Assembly (NCBI GenBank): GCA_022925895.1 | Contig: JAKSYS010000284.1 | Location: 1 to 64,000, forward strand | DNA: 64,000 bases | Source of the DNA: Fragilaria crotonensis | Taxonomy: Eukaryota; Bacillariophyta; Fragilariophyceae; Fragilariales; Fragilariaceae | Reading direction: 5' to 3' | Part shown: positions 1 to 10,752 of the stretch, piece after piece | Position numbering within the stretch: the stretch's first letter is position 1 | How the letters are laid out: each line of letters opens with the position of its first letter | Notes under the pieces: model-generated | Databases searched by the model: none | What the model saw: only the letters and a program-made list of their open reading frames with translations | What the model was told of the DNA's origin: nothing | Made by a program: the position numbers and the translations under genes

Positions 1-133
1 TCATTTCATTATTTTGCATATTTTACATGTCTCACAATTAATCAATAGTTCATTCTTACAAGTCTAAGTCTTCAATCTACTAATTCGTCGAGCCCTTGTT
101 CGTAGCCTCAACGCCGCGAATAAAACTTTAACC
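1..133 (+). repeat. Partial 5' LTR of copia A
   Basis: Similar to the last 150 bases of the LTR at 18945-19501, with point differences and small indels. The terminal ATCCAACA seen at the 3' LTR is absent here, and coding sequence follows within 40 bases, so the LTR/internal junction has been deleted. Confidence 0.7.
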
Positions 134-170
134 AGTCTCATTTGACCTTGATGCTACTGACCGCACCGAC

Positions 171-2204
171 TTGTCAGTCATCATTGAAGATGAAGAGGAC
201 ACTGCTGTTCATGACAACCCTGCCGCAGAGTTCCTTTGCTGGCATCACAAGTTGAATCACATGTCGGCTGCCAAAATGCAAAGCATGGCCAAGGGCAGTT
301 TGCTCCCAAAGAAGTTGGCCAAGTGCCAAGTTCAACACACCAACTGCTTGTATGGAAAAGCCACCAGAAGACCATGGAGAACCAAGCCAAGGGTGGTCAA
401 TAAGGTGGAAAACTTGAACAGCCTCAGAGCCGGGACAGTGCATCAGTATCAATCAGTTGGAGTCCAGCACTCCAGGGCTCATTGCCCAAATCAGGGCTGG
501 CTCACCAAGAAAAGGTACAAAGTGGCAACAATCTTTGTGGATCACTTCAGTGCTTTGTCCTACATCCACCTTCAGAAGTCAACAAATGCAGATGAAACTC
601 TTGAAACAAAGCTGGCCTTTGAGAGTATGCTTCCAAGTTCAAGGTCCAAATCAAGAGTTATCAAGCTGACAATGGCAGGTTTGCAGAGAACAAGTTCATG
701 GCAGCTGTCAAGGAAGCAGGTCAAACAATCACTTTCTGTGGAGTCAATGCTCATTTTCAGAATGCTGTTGCAGCAAGAAGGATCAGGACTTTGCAAGACC
801 AAGCAAGAACTATGTTGATTCATGCTCATCACAGGTGGCCCAAGGCTATTGATGCACATCTCTGGCCTTATGCTCTCAGAGTGGCCAATGAAGTTCACAA
901 CTCTACACCAACAATTGGAAGAGTGGATCACAAGTCTCCCTTTGAGTTGTTTGCAAGGTCTGAAGTCACTCGAAACTTGAATCATTTTCAACCTTTTGGA
1001 TGTCCTGTGTTTGTCCTTGACAACAAGATGCAATCTGGCCAGAAATTGCCCAAGTGGGAGGTCAGATCGCGCATTGGAGTCTACCTTGGCATGTCCATGC
1101 AACATGCCCGCAGTGTGGCTCTTGTTCTCAACCTCAAGACTGGCCATGTCTCTCCTCAGTTTCATGTCACCTTTGATCCCAAGTTTGAGACGGTCAGGCA
1201 GTCCCTTGGAAACCTGTCTCCCCCATCAGAGTGGCAGAAGCTTTGTGGGTTCAAGGCATCATCACCTTCCAGCATCAAGCAGTCAGCTCAAGCTCAAGGT
1301 TTGCAACATGGTGCCCCCTTCATGGAGTTTGATCTGGAACCTGGGAATCGGTCAATGAGGGAGAGGCTCCAGCATCTCAAACACCACTTCCAGTTTCTGA
1401 GGGAGAACAAGGTGAAGAACCTCCTGTCCAACTCAGGAGATCTCCAAGACTAACAGGATCCCAGAGGCTGCATCAACAACAAGTGTCTCTGATGAGCCTT
1501 CAGGCAAGGCAGGATCCAAGGTCTTTTGATGTTTGGCACAACTTTGAAGCCAAGTTGGAGGACAAGCTTCCTTATTATGTGGCCTTTGAAGCTATCAAAG
1601 AGTGGGTGGACATTGAGGGAGAGCAGCGCCCCATGCTGGCTTTTGCCGCCTCCGCGGATCCCGATACGATGTACTACCATGAGGCTATGAGGGAGCCGGA
1701 TCGCGCCGAATTCATCAAGGCAATGGAGAAGGAGGTCAAGAGTCACACCGAAAACGAAGTTTGGGAGTTGGTCCCAAGGTCATCAGTCCCTCCAGGAACC
1801 AAGATTCTTCCAGCAGTGTGGGCCATGAAGCGCAAGCGCAATGCAACCAGGAAGTCTACAAATGGAAGGCAAGGCTCAACATTGATGGGTCCAAACAAGA
1901 GGAAGGAGTCAACTATTGGGAGACCTTCTCACCTGTGGCATCATGGGCAGCCATCAGAATGGTGCTCATTACTACATTGATTCATGGGTGGTTCACCAAG
2001 CAAATTGATTTTGTGTTGGCCTATACTCAAGCAGATGTGGAGTGCCAGCTCTACATTGCCGTCCCAAAAGGCTTTGAGGTTCAAGATGAAGGTCAAGACT
2101 ATGTCCTCAAGCTCAAGAAGAACCTCTTCGGTCAGAAGCAAGCAGGCAGAGTTTGGAACCAGCATCTGGTCAACAAGCTCAAGGAGGTTGGGTTCACAGA
2201 GCGA
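171..2204 (+). pseudogene. Copia A pol, 5' part: pre-integrase, integrase, RT fingers (broken)
   Basis: Polyprotein of a copia element that would integrate and copy the element. Frame 171-818 begins in the GAG pre-integrase zinc region (HHKLNHMS, then a CQVQHTNC pair) and enters the integrase core (VDHFSALSYIH, first Asp). Near 655 the frame shifts; the second Asp lies in ADNGRF in the other frame. The third catalytic residue, normally Glu before RRIR, reads Ala (AVAARRIR, about 760-783). Frames 1483-1980 and 1761-2282 hold the RT N-terminus (EFIKAMEKEV, YKWKARLNIDG, KQIDFVLAYTQADV). Coding identity stops at 2204, where LINE A was inserted. At least three frameshifts are present, and gag and protease are absent. 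Confidence 0.85.
2181..2204 (+). repeat. Left target-site duplication of LINE A
   Basis: This 24-bp stretch of copia RT sequence (starts AAGGAGGTTGGGTTC, ends AGCGA) recurs at 17831-17854 with 20 of 24 matches. The copia reading frame resumes after the second copy, as expected for target-primed LINE insertion. Confidence 0.8.
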
Positions 2205-2213
2205 AACAAATTA

Positions 2214-2229
2214 TATAGGTTAACCTATA
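2214..2229. other. 16-bp perfect palindrome at the 3' terminus of LINE A
   Basis: TATAGGTTAACCTATA is its own reverse complement and lies 9 bases inside the 3' end of the LINE. Such a sequence could fold in the RNA 3' end, where RT priming occurs; that role is inference. Confidence 0.6.
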
Positions 2230-2284
2230 GTACAAACTTTTGGCAAGATCACACGAGGTACCCAACCCCAGCACTTTCCTAATT

Positions 2285-3235
2285 TCAGATGTGCGAAGGA
2301 TTTCCGTGGTTGGAGCCATTGTGGGTATCGGGGGGTTGTCCTGGGAAGAACGCGGTCATGCGCTGTTGTGTAGTTCTAGTTCGTGTTTGCTGGCATGTCG
2401 CTGTGGCTGTGTCCGGTGGTCGTCCCGGTGTCCGCTCGATGTTCTTGGGTATAGGGGGCGATGTGGGTGTACTGGGGTCAATTCTCGTCGGCGTTGTGGT
2501 GGGTTGTCGGGGTAATTCCGGATCCGTTGTTGTCGCCTTAGGGAAAAATGTCCTGATGAGCTGTGATTTCCCATTCTTCAGCATATTGTTGCGCGCAGTT
2601 CTCACGCGTCGGAGCCATCTTCTTCGGACGGATGGGCTGCTGCGAAGAAGTTTATCAAGGTTGTTGGAAACATAGTGGCGGTCTTCAGCGGGAAGTAGTA
2701 GTGGATCAGAGAAGTAGTGTCGAATTTCTGTGGATTCTGCTGAATATTTGATAGCGTTGGCTGCATCCCTGTGTTTATGGAGTGTGTCATTACGGCCGAG
2801 CCAGATGGCGCGGACGTACTTGTGAATCGCCGAGAGATGCATGGATGCGGTGTTGTCCTCTTGGCGTATCCGGTTTTCCATCGTCGATAGGTTTGAGGGA
2901 TGCGAGGCGAAGCCAGAGAGTGCGAAAAATCCGCGAATGAGATGCTGCCATCCAATTTGTTTTTGGTGGTCGATGGCGTCGTTTATGGCGTCTTTGTATC
3001 GAGATTCGAATGTGTCAAGTGGCAGTTTGACCTCTGTTGTCGGGTCGTTGAGATGTGATTCTATGCACGCGGCCAGGCTTATGCCGTACGGATGGGCGTC
3101 TTTGTCAGTCAGCGTTTTAGTCAGTTGTCAGAGTGCCTCTTCGAGCAGGATTTCTTTTGCATGTGAGAAAATGTTGTTGGTCTTCCGGTGTCTCCAAGCA
3201 GCACGGGCATAAGGCAATAGCTGGGTCTTTGATTT
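2285..3235 (-). pseudogene. LINE A ORF2 C-terminal region: zinc knuckle, helical domain and PIP-box tail
   Basis: End of the LINE ORF2 protein. Near 3150-3230 another frame reads LCPCCLETPED followed by HFLTC, a C-x-x-C...H-x-x-x-C knuckle typical downstream of LINE RNase H. ORF 2881-2285 then gives an Arg-rich domain (DRHYVSNNLDKLLRSS, RRRWLRRVRTAR) shared with LINE B at 21031-21402. A degenerate PIP-like motif (SQLIRTFF) sits where LINE B has a canonical one. A Thr/Pro-rich tail of about 65 residues adds a canonical PIP box, QQRMTAFF, 19 residues before the stop. The segment 3235-2881 is frameshifted. The domain identity is inferred from its position and the LINE B match. Confidence 0.75.
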
Positions 3236-3457
3236 TTGCAAATCACAGTTGATGAATTCCAGTGGTTGTTTGTCGTGTATGAATTTGATGTGCGCGGTGT
3301 GATGATGTAGTGGTAGCGTTTTGAGATGACGTCCGAGAGCCGGAAGATTTATTGTGTCCCACGTCCTATCAGACCATTCATGCTTCTTTTGGAGATATTG
3401 GCGAAGGTATCCGCCGTTTATTTGGAAACGAAGATTGGCGTCGATATTTCTTGCGTA

Positions 3458-3878
3458 TCAAATTTCGTTGATCGTAATTGAGATTTTGGTGGCGGGAATA
3501 TGTTCAGTCGTCGTCTTTGGTTGAGAGCGTGGTGGGCAAGTGTGTTGGTGTGTTGCAAGTTTGTCTAAATCGATGTTTAATTTTGCGTCCGAGGAGAGTT
3601 TGTCGTATGACGTCTTGTCATCTTGGTGGCTTTTTATCCACTGGATGTTTATCGGCCTTCTGAGTTCGCGATAAAGTTCTCGAATGACTGAGAGGTAATC
3701 TACATTGTCCGGTTGTTTTGTTGGTCTGGAGTCCTTTTGTACTGTAAAGATCACCCGATTGATGGCAATTTTGCTGTCCACTATCCATCGGAATTTGCAT
3801 CGGTGACGGAGTCCCCAATTCCTTGCTATCATTGTAATGAGAAGAAGAGGTGCGGTGAAGCCACCCAGTTCGCTGCAT
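3458..3878 (-). pseudogene. LINE A RNase H domain (C-terminal half)
   Basis: RNase H fused downstream of the LINE RT would remove RNA from the cDNA hybrid. Visible motifs are FRWIVDSKIAIN (catalytic Asp in the fourth beta-strand region), IQWIKSHQDD (the His loop) and LNIDLDKLAT (last acidic site). The first catalytic Asp and Glu would lie further upstream (higher coordinates), where the frame is broken. LINE B (20135-20686) and the fragment at 59036-59476 carry the same DSK...HQ blocks, so this domain belongs to the LINE family and is not a host RNase H. Confidence 0.82.
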
Positions 3879-4151
3879 GTGGAGCTGCCGATGTCGATGG
3901 GGCCATCAATTGGACCAGAGCCTTGGAAGAGCGTGCTGTGTTTATCGGTAGTTACTTTCCAGCCGAAAGTACCTGCTGTGGAGAGTAGACTTCCGTCTGA
4001 GGCAATGATGAGTCATCGTCTGGATCTGAAGGATCTCCAGATGATAAGATCCGTTGTCACTTGTTCGTAGTTGCTTAGGAGGCGTTGGTACCATGTGGGG
4101 AGACTTTAGGTAGGCTTGGATTGTTGGGTATTGGGTCGGGACTCTGGCAGG

Positions 4152-6535
4152 TTATTCATCTTCTGTGGGATCATTAGAGAGTGGTGTCTGACGCCATTTG
4201 TTTCCATTTCGAAGGTAAGCGGACGAGATGAAACGGGTCCACAGCTTTGTCTGTGACTGTGTTACTTGTTCCTGTCGGGGCCATGTGATGCTGTTAATGG
4301 ATTGGTCGGGTCTACGAAGGCCTTTGATGTTGTATTTGCACGCGTGCAATCCGTCTGACTCCGTCATATCCGAAAGTGTGGTTATTTGAAGATACAGTCG
4401 AACGAGGTTTAGGTCAATCATCTGGGACTTTGTGTAGTTTACGAGGCTGGGAGATGACATGATGCATTGATCAAAGCGGCCTTTGAGAGGTGCTTTTAGA
4501 ACGTCTGTGATGGACACCGTGAGGTTATGTTGGTACAGATACTGTCTTATGGATAGGAGCCATGTCGGAGTGAGGTACTGTAGGTGTATCTGTGGGTTTT
4601 TGAGGAGTGGTTCTGCGATGCCAGCTTCGATCTGGCTATACTTCAGGCTCATTATGATGAGTTTCCCAGCTTCACTATCAGAATAGATGGCGTCTCGCAT
4701 GTATTTTAGTTGGGAGATTCCAACTTCGGTGCAAAGGTCTATCCGAGCGAGGCCTCCCATCTCAATGGGTCCGTGGCGGATTTCCGTTGGAAGTTTGCTG
4801 GTGTGTCCGAGTTTGTTGAGTATGGCCGACAGAATTTTGCATTGGACCATGGATAGTTCCTCTTCGTCAATTGAGAGTGCAGGTAGCACGTATCTCATGG
4901 ATGGGCCGTAGGTGGTTCTATGGAACGTGATAATATCTTGTGGAGTCAGGCGGGGGGACCTGAGTGTGTAGGCGAATGCGTCGGCTTTCTTCGTAAGGAT
5001 CTGGAGTTGAGTTGTGAAGTCTCCGTCCGGTGAGAGGTAGACCCCTAGGATGCGATTTGCTTTATTGAGCGACCAGCGGCGGATAGTGGTGCTTGTATCA
5101 TTGTTACCTTGCGTGGAGAGTTGCAGGTCGTGATCGGTGGGATTAATAGGCAAAAGATATGGTCTGCCATTTTTCCAGGCCCAGTACATTGCATACCATG
5201 AGCATTTTTGGAGGTTGAGTGATCCGCCAGAGTAGAAGAGAAGATTCTCCCATGTTTGGGCGATGGTAGGGAGTGTGGCGGTGAGATCCTCGAGAGAGAG
5301 TGAACCTGTGTCCGTAAAGCCTAGGGAGGTGTCGTCGACGAAGGCGTCCACTAGTCTGGTGTGTGTGCTGAGGAGTCTGGCGTTTCAAATGTCATTCTGT
5401 GTTTTATCACTCTGTCCAACGTGTTCATAAGCATGACTACGAGAGTCAACCATACTGCCGGGGAGGCGCCGCTACCTTGTCCAGTGCCAAAGAGGGGAGA
5501 ATCCTGAGTCCCATGGTAGGTTTCTTCTGAGATGCCGTGTATCGTTTTAACCTTGTACTTCATGTATTGGAGGGCTGAGGCGTGGGTGCTGACGGCGTTT
5601 GTTGGCATTCCACAGCGGCCGGCTGCAAGCATTCCGAGGGCGACTATGATGCGGTCATAGCAGGCAGAGGCGTCATTGTCAAATCTTGCCAAATTATGTT
5701 TGAGCGTTCTGCAGAGGTCCGTGGTGAGTTTGGTGAGCATGATTGGATCCATCGCAGTGCGTCTTGGGACCGATCCATGTTGGCCATCGTTGAGTAAAGA
5801 CTTTTCATCAGCTCGTCTTACTAGTCGTGAACACCATTGGAGTTTGAGGAAAAAGTTGAAGTCAGCTTCGAAGAGGTGAATGATACGGAGTCTGGTGATT
5901 TTTGGATGTCCTTGGTCCTTTTCTATCATGATGTTTACGGCATTGCACCACCTGTGGAGCACGAGGCCTTTGTCGACTATGAGTTGGAGGAACTTGGTGA
6001 GACTGGAGAGAAGTGTTTCGTTTTGGATGAGAGCTTTGTAGTGGCCCAGGTGTCGGCCAGATGGAGACGTTGAAGTGCGTTCCTTCCATTTGGAGAAACC
6101 TTTTTGAACGTCTTCTTGGGAGATCTCTGTGGTGATTTGGGGTGTGTCTTTTATGCGGTCGGGAATACTGAAGGACGTCAAGAATTCTCTCAGAAGTTCG
6201 TCATTTCCATGCCACTCTGCCGGTATGGTTCCGTCAAGTAGAGATGCAGCTTCCGGCGAGAGACTTGTAAAAGTAAGTTTATCGTGAATTTCTCCTTGGC
6301 CGCAGGGGGATGCCGCCGCAGCTCGAAAATGTTCGCGGTTGAATTTTAGAAGGTTGCTTTCGATGGATGTTTTGTCGAGTATGGATGCCCATTGTATGTC
6401 TTCTGTAGGTGTGGTTGCGAGGAGCTCCTGGAAATTGTGGGGAAAGCTGAGATCATTTTGGCGGTGGGGAACCAGAAGTCTGCTAAGACTCTCCATTGTG
6501 CTTGGTTTTACTGTCGCTCTTATGTTGGCATGCAT
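4152..6535 (-). pseudogene. LINE A reverse transcriptase (frameshifted)
   Basis: Catalytic core of the LINE: RNA-templated DNA synthesis at a nicked target. ORF 6535-5351 holds the fingers and palm with motif A (FDNDASACYDRI, about 5664-5695) and motif B (GTGQGSGASPAVW, about 5455-5487). It ends at a stop (5351-5353); ORF 5351-4152 in another frame resumes at once with motif C (AFVDDTSLGF, 5330-5350) and continues into the thumb and connection (NRILGVYLSPDG, IEMGGLARIDL). A single small frameshift therefore breaks the gene inside the active site region. The FVDD catalytic pair is intact. The motif A and B wording is typical of stramenopile LINEs. Confidence 0.9.
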
Positions 6536-6864
6536 CGATCTGCACTGTTCTGACTTGATGGTATTGGTGACAATTTTGGCGCGGCGTTCAGATTCTTTTT
6601 GGGTGGAGGGATCTGTATCGTTGGCGTATATGGCAAGTAAATCTGTGAAGCAGCGGTAACGCAGTTCAGGTGAGTTACATTGGCTGGCTTTGAGATGCTG
6701 TTTTGCACTTTGAGTTGGTTGTGGATCTCTGAGATGGGGAGTGGGATGTCGAGGAAAGGGAGAATAAAGTCTGGGTTGTGTTGTTGTGTTTGTGTTTCTA
6801 TTCTGCGGAGGATATGATGGTAGTCTTCTGAGTGTGTTTTTTCCCGGAGGCGGAGGTTCCAGTA

Positions 6865-8242
6865 TCAGTATAGCAGTCCGTCATTTCTTAGTTTTGGTGA
6901 CCATTCATACGGTTTCTTGGGTCTGTTGAGGAGAGCTTCTGCGTGTTGCATTGCCCGGCCTTGATCGGAGTCCCACTTTTCAAGATGCTTACGAAGTGTG
7001 GGTATGGACATTTTATCTTTGTCTCTTACCAAATTGTCCAGCCGTTGAAACATGTTGTGATCAGCGTAGTAGTCCAGCATCGCATCGTGGTATGTGGCGA
7101 CTGCCTCTGGGTTGCCTGTTTTTAGTGAACGTGCATGTGCCGGCGAGATATTCAGTGGTTCTGTTGTCCGATGGAGGAGTTGTTGGGGGTCAAGATTGAC
7201 GAATAAACCTCTGTGATCAGATTGCGGTCCCTCTATATAGGACAGAGACCCTGCCGATGTGACTGACTGTTGGACCTGGGGACAGCCGAAGATGTGGTCG
7301 ATGCGTCGATGTGTGGAGCCTATGAACGTTGATGGAGACGGTGTTTTGGCGTGGAGGTCATTGAGTTCACATTCTGAGACAAATAGTTGGAGATCAGTGT
7401 CATCTTCTAGGCTCCATTGGAGTCCATCATGACAAGGATGGCGTGACCTTTTGTTTGCTCATGTCGAATCGCTTGAGTAAGATCTGTGAGAAGGATTTTG
7501 CGCGGTTGTGGGTTTTAATCCCTTTGCCTCGGTGGTGTTCGTATTCGCGGCTAAAGGCACTGCCAATTGGTGATGATTGGATGCTTCCTTTGCACACTCT
7601 ATAGGCGGTGAAAATGGTGAGGAATCGTTCGTCTTTTCCTCTGAAACTGAGCGAGCTCCAGCGGCCGAGTCCGGTGGGGTCGTGATGCGGTTCTCCAAAT
7701 GCCATGGGAACTGGAGAGTTTGTCACCATTGTTAAGGTGCCGCCAGCTTGAAAGGTTTCTTTTTCTGGTACCGGGTCGATGTCCTGTGATGGTGAGCTGA
7801 GGGATAATTTATGTTGTTCGTATTGTTTTCTAGCTTGTTGGTGTAAAGCGTTGCGGAGATGGTGGTGCGACCAGGCGGAGTTGGTTTCAGCCATGCCAAT
7901 GATGTCTGCTCCCATTGATGCCGTGCATGAAAGGTAGTAGGCGTAGTCTTCACCGGTGTGGGAGTATGTGGGGCCCTTCACGTTTTGAAAGAACACGCGG
8001 ATGCTTGATGGTTCCCGTTCATGGATAGAGTCTCCGTACGATGAGGTCAGATCTATGTTGAGCGGTTGACGGACCGTGGTACGACCAGGGCGAAAATTGT
8101 GGAGTGTTGCGTGTGTGCTGTGGTGTTGAATCAGTGCCGGAGTTTGGGCGGGATTTATTGGAGTCTGTGTGTGGGTTGTGGATATGATGGCGGGAATAGG
8201 CGGTGTGAGGACGTCTATTATCTTATTGATTGATACTGACAT
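6865..8242 (-). pseudogene. LINE A APE-like endonuclease, N-terminus of ORF2
   Basis: Target-nicking nuclease of the LINE. ORF 8242-7427 has IRVFFQNVKGP (Asn of the first motif), ADIIGMAETN (catalytic Glu), GGTLTMVTNS and RFLTIFTAYRVC, in the order of the exonuclease-endonuclease-phosphatase fold. After a frameshift the C-terminal blocks appear on the same strand at 7185-7330: RRIDHIFGCP and SDHRGLFV, the latter holding the Asp-His catalytic pair. The short ORF 7080-6865 (LRKHLEKWDSDQGRAMQHAE) is the linker towards the RT. An N-terminal stretch of about 85 residues before the nuclease is low in recognisable features. The nuclease type indicates an APE-class LINE. Confidence 0.85.
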
Positions 8243-8666
8243 TAGGTTTCCCCGTCGTCAGGTGTGCGGGGATTGGTGTATTGGGCACTTTTATCCTGAT
8301 CGGAAGGGAGAGGGGTTGAGATTTTGGCTGATGGTGTCGAGAGTGGGGTCACGTGATTTGCGTTTGTTTTCTTTTTGACCGGCGACGCTGCCATGGATGA
8401 GTGGTTATCGGTTTCAATTGTTTGAGTGGACATCGTGTCATAGTCCTGATGGTCGCTTTCTTCGTCTGAGTGATATGAGTTGTCTGGTGATCGTGCTGCG
8501 GGTTGCCAGGTATCAAGGGCCGTGCTTTCTGTGGAGGTGGCCGTGAGTTGTTGAATGAGCTGCATCATCCTTGCAAATCCGTCTTGTTGTGCTTGGGCTT
8601 GGAGTGCGGCTTCGTTCCGTATTTCATTTCGAAGGGCCGTTAGTTGTGCTGTGGTGTGATCAGTTA
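8242..8666 (-). pseudogene. LINE A ORF1, 3' part (after YR-A insertion)
   Basis: Gag-like ORF1 sequence; the continuous part is 8568-8242. It continues directly from the segment at 15544-16320: removing YR-A joins ...ADVQQ to LTDHTTAQ in frame. Visible are a Gln/Ala-rich helical stretch and a Ser/Thr/Asp-rich tail (SDEESDHQDYD, SPVKKKTNANH). The stop at 8242-8244 is close to the first Met of the endonuclease ORF, so ORF1 and ORF2 nearly abut. No zinc knuckle is visible. Its role as nucleic-acid-binding protein is inferred only from position. Confidence 0.65.
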
Positions 8667-8964
8667 ACGAAATAAATTCCGAGTCTTGTCCAAATTTCTC
8701 TAAGTCCGTTTAGTCGGATGAGTCGTCTGCTTCGTGGTTTCGTCGTACCGTTGTCTCGCGCACTGTCGCGTCGATTCGTGTGTTGTCTGTGGTCATTCTC
8801 GTTTCTCTTTTGTGCTCGTGAGACTAGTAGAAATAAATAGATGGCATCGGAATCTGGTCCTAATAGTTTTGTCTCTCTCTCCTGGTTCGTCTCGCGGTGT
8901 CGGTCCCGTGATAGTTATCTAGCGGGGGTCCGTCGCGCGATTGTGAGTCGACCTGGTTTCCGCC
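8667..8964 (-). repeat. YR-A B2 terminal repeat
   Basis: 298 bp, nearly identical to B1 (9209-9504) and to both B copies in YR-B. It starts ACGAAATAAATTCC, the outer right end of the element in coding sense. Confidence 0.85.
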
Positions 8965-9052
8965 CCATGCAGAGCATGGCCAGGAGGTAACCGGCGCCAG
9001 GGGCGCCGATGAACCTAGGCATCGGGCCAGGAGAGGAGGTGTGGGTGGGTGG
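8965..9052. other. 88-bp hairpin-rich spacer between A2 and B2
   Basis: Absent at the A1 and B1 junctions but conserved in YR-B (21731-21818). It contains CCATGC-AGA-GCATGG (8965-8979), paired GGCGCC blocks (8993-8998, 9002-9007) and CGATG/CATCG (9007-9011, 9020-9024), followed by a G-rich run. No standard hammerhead core was found. Confidence 0.75.
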
Positions 9053-9208
9053 GATTAACTAGAGTAGTGTCTTTGTCGATTCGAGTTCGTTCGGATTGTG
9101 AGCAATTCGTATCTTGTGTTGTGTTGTGTCGTGGTGTTCGTCTGTCTGTGTCTCGTGTTCGTCTGTCTGATGGCGACTGCCCGTCCTTTCCCGATCTTCG
9201 GACATGCC
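9053..9208 (-). repeat. YR-A A2 repeat
   Basis: 156 bp matching A1 (15388-15543), from GATTAACTAGAG to GACATGCC. It is joined directly to B1 at 9208/9209. Confidence 0.85.
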
Positions 9209-9504
9209 ACGAAATAAATTCCGAGTCTTGTCCAAATTTCTCTAAGTCCGTTTAGTCGGATGAGTCGTCTGCTTCGTGGTTTCGTCGTACCGTTGTCTCG
9301 CGCACTGTCGCGTCGATTCGTGTGTTGTCTGTGGTCATTCGTTTCTCTTTTGTGCTCGTGAGACTAGTAGAAATAAATAGATGGCATCGGAATCTGGTCC
9401 TAATAGTTTTGTCTCTCTCTCCTGGTTCGTCTCGCGGTGTCGGTCCCGTGATAGTTATCTAGCGGGGGTCCGTCGCGCGATTGTGAGTCGACCTGGTTTC
9501 CGCC
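9209..9504 (-). repeat. YR-A B1 repeat, overlapping the recombinase stop
   Basis: 296 bp matching B2. The 3' end of the recombinase gene (stop near 9400) lies inside this repeat, so B2 carries a duplicate of the last recombinase codons. Confidence 0.85.
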
Positions 9505-10707
9505 ATTTTCCGGTTGTCGTTCGTCCGCAGAATCTGGGGCGATCGTGTAGAAAGATTGTCGACTCGTCATGCGTGCGGCTACTCCGAGTGTCGAGTCCGG
9601 CACTTGAATTCGGAGGTATCTCATGAACGTCTGGCTTCGCCACCTCCCCACCATCTGAATCGTCTCACTTGGAACTCCGGCGAGGTGCATGGCCATCGCG
9701 GCGCCTGATCTGATCGAGTGAGTGCCGATGCCACTCGCCTGGAGGCCAAGCCTCTCCTCCCCTGCGAGTCGTCGCCATCCTGAGCTGCCTCAGTATGGAC
9801 TTGGAAGAGATGTGTTGGGGTTCGTCTGAGTCCTGCGTCCTGACGGCGTTAATCTTCGGGTTCGTCCGTGAATGGCAATCGTAACTCCGTACCCTCGTCG
9901 TCAGGTCCGCTAGCACGCGGACGGGGCAGATGTCCGTTTGTCCCTGCCTGTCGTTTCGATGCTGAGTCACTGTCGCGCCTTTGTCCCCGTTCTTTTGTCG
10001 CCGGAAGGTGATCGACACGGTGTCGGCATTCTCCAGTTGTCCTCGGTCGGTTGTCTGCAGGTCCTGTCCCTTCTGTCGGAAACGAACGTCGTCCACTCTG
10101 ATCACTGATGTCGTCCGTCGGCTTCCGACATCGGAATATTCGCACGACCTCATGGCGAAAAAGAACGCGACCACCACAAGTTGTCCAATAGCGATGTCCG
10201 TCTCGTTTCTTGCCCAGGATCGAACCTTTCGAATCACCTCTAACGGCAGCGCCTGCTGTGGGGTAGGTCCTGGGTCCTCGTCGGCGTAACGTTTCAGTTG
10301 TAAAGCCAGAAGGGGGTCGAGTCGTCCGGCGGCGTCGTGGATTGGGCTCTCAAATTTGTTAAGCCTGAAGGCCTGAGCCACACCGTCGAGGGTGGCACGA
10401 ATGGAACCGGACAAGGGTCCATTGCCAGCTTCCTGAGGTTGTCGGGAGCGAAGCCGTCCGTCCCGAAGGGCGGCGGCGAAGCAGGCGAACGTTTCTGCTT
10501 TCGCTTCTCGTCCGAGTCCTTGGAGAAAGGCTCCCTCCCGACTCCGTCGATTCGTCCGAGGAATCTTTCGTAACAGCGCCAGCTGCTATCGCGCTTGGCA
10601 CGGGTTGAGTCGGCAAGAGCTGCGTTTTGGGCAGCAGCTGCAGCCAGCCTCAATCTGCGAAATAAGGGCTGGCCGCAAAGGGATGATCCTGAAGTTCTGT
10701 GGAACAA
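9400..10707 (-). pseudogene. YR-A tyrosine recombinase (frameshifted)
   Basis: Integrates the circular cDNA of the element by site-specific strand exchange. The N-terminal core-binding part is in frame 10707-10294 (ADSTRAKRDSSWRCYERFLGR), the catalytic start in 10414-9665 (VVVAFFFAMRSCEYSDVG, first catalytic Arg) and the end in 9696-9400 (VGRWRSQTFMRYLRIQV, with the Trp position and nucleophile Tyr). The HxxR block is broken here near 9700 by a small deletion; it is intact in YR-B as HSIRSGAA. The N-terminal frame overlaps the 3' end of the RNase H frame, as in DIRS-like elements. Confidence 0.88.
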
Positions 10708-10752
10708 ACGGTGAGCAGTTTTTCGTGATCAAGTCTGTCAGTGCCGCGTCGT

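Noticed and set aside
8965-9052. Hammerhead ribozyme in the YR spacer
   Set aside because: No CUGAUGA and GAAA core in a compatible arrangement on either strand; only simple hairpins are visible. HDV- or twister-like folds could not be tested by eye.
8667-9208. A 540-bp non-autonomous element (MITE-like) in front of YR-A
   Set aside because: The same unit precedes YR-B; its parts equal B2 and A2. It is the 3' module of a split-direct-repeat element, not an independent insertion.
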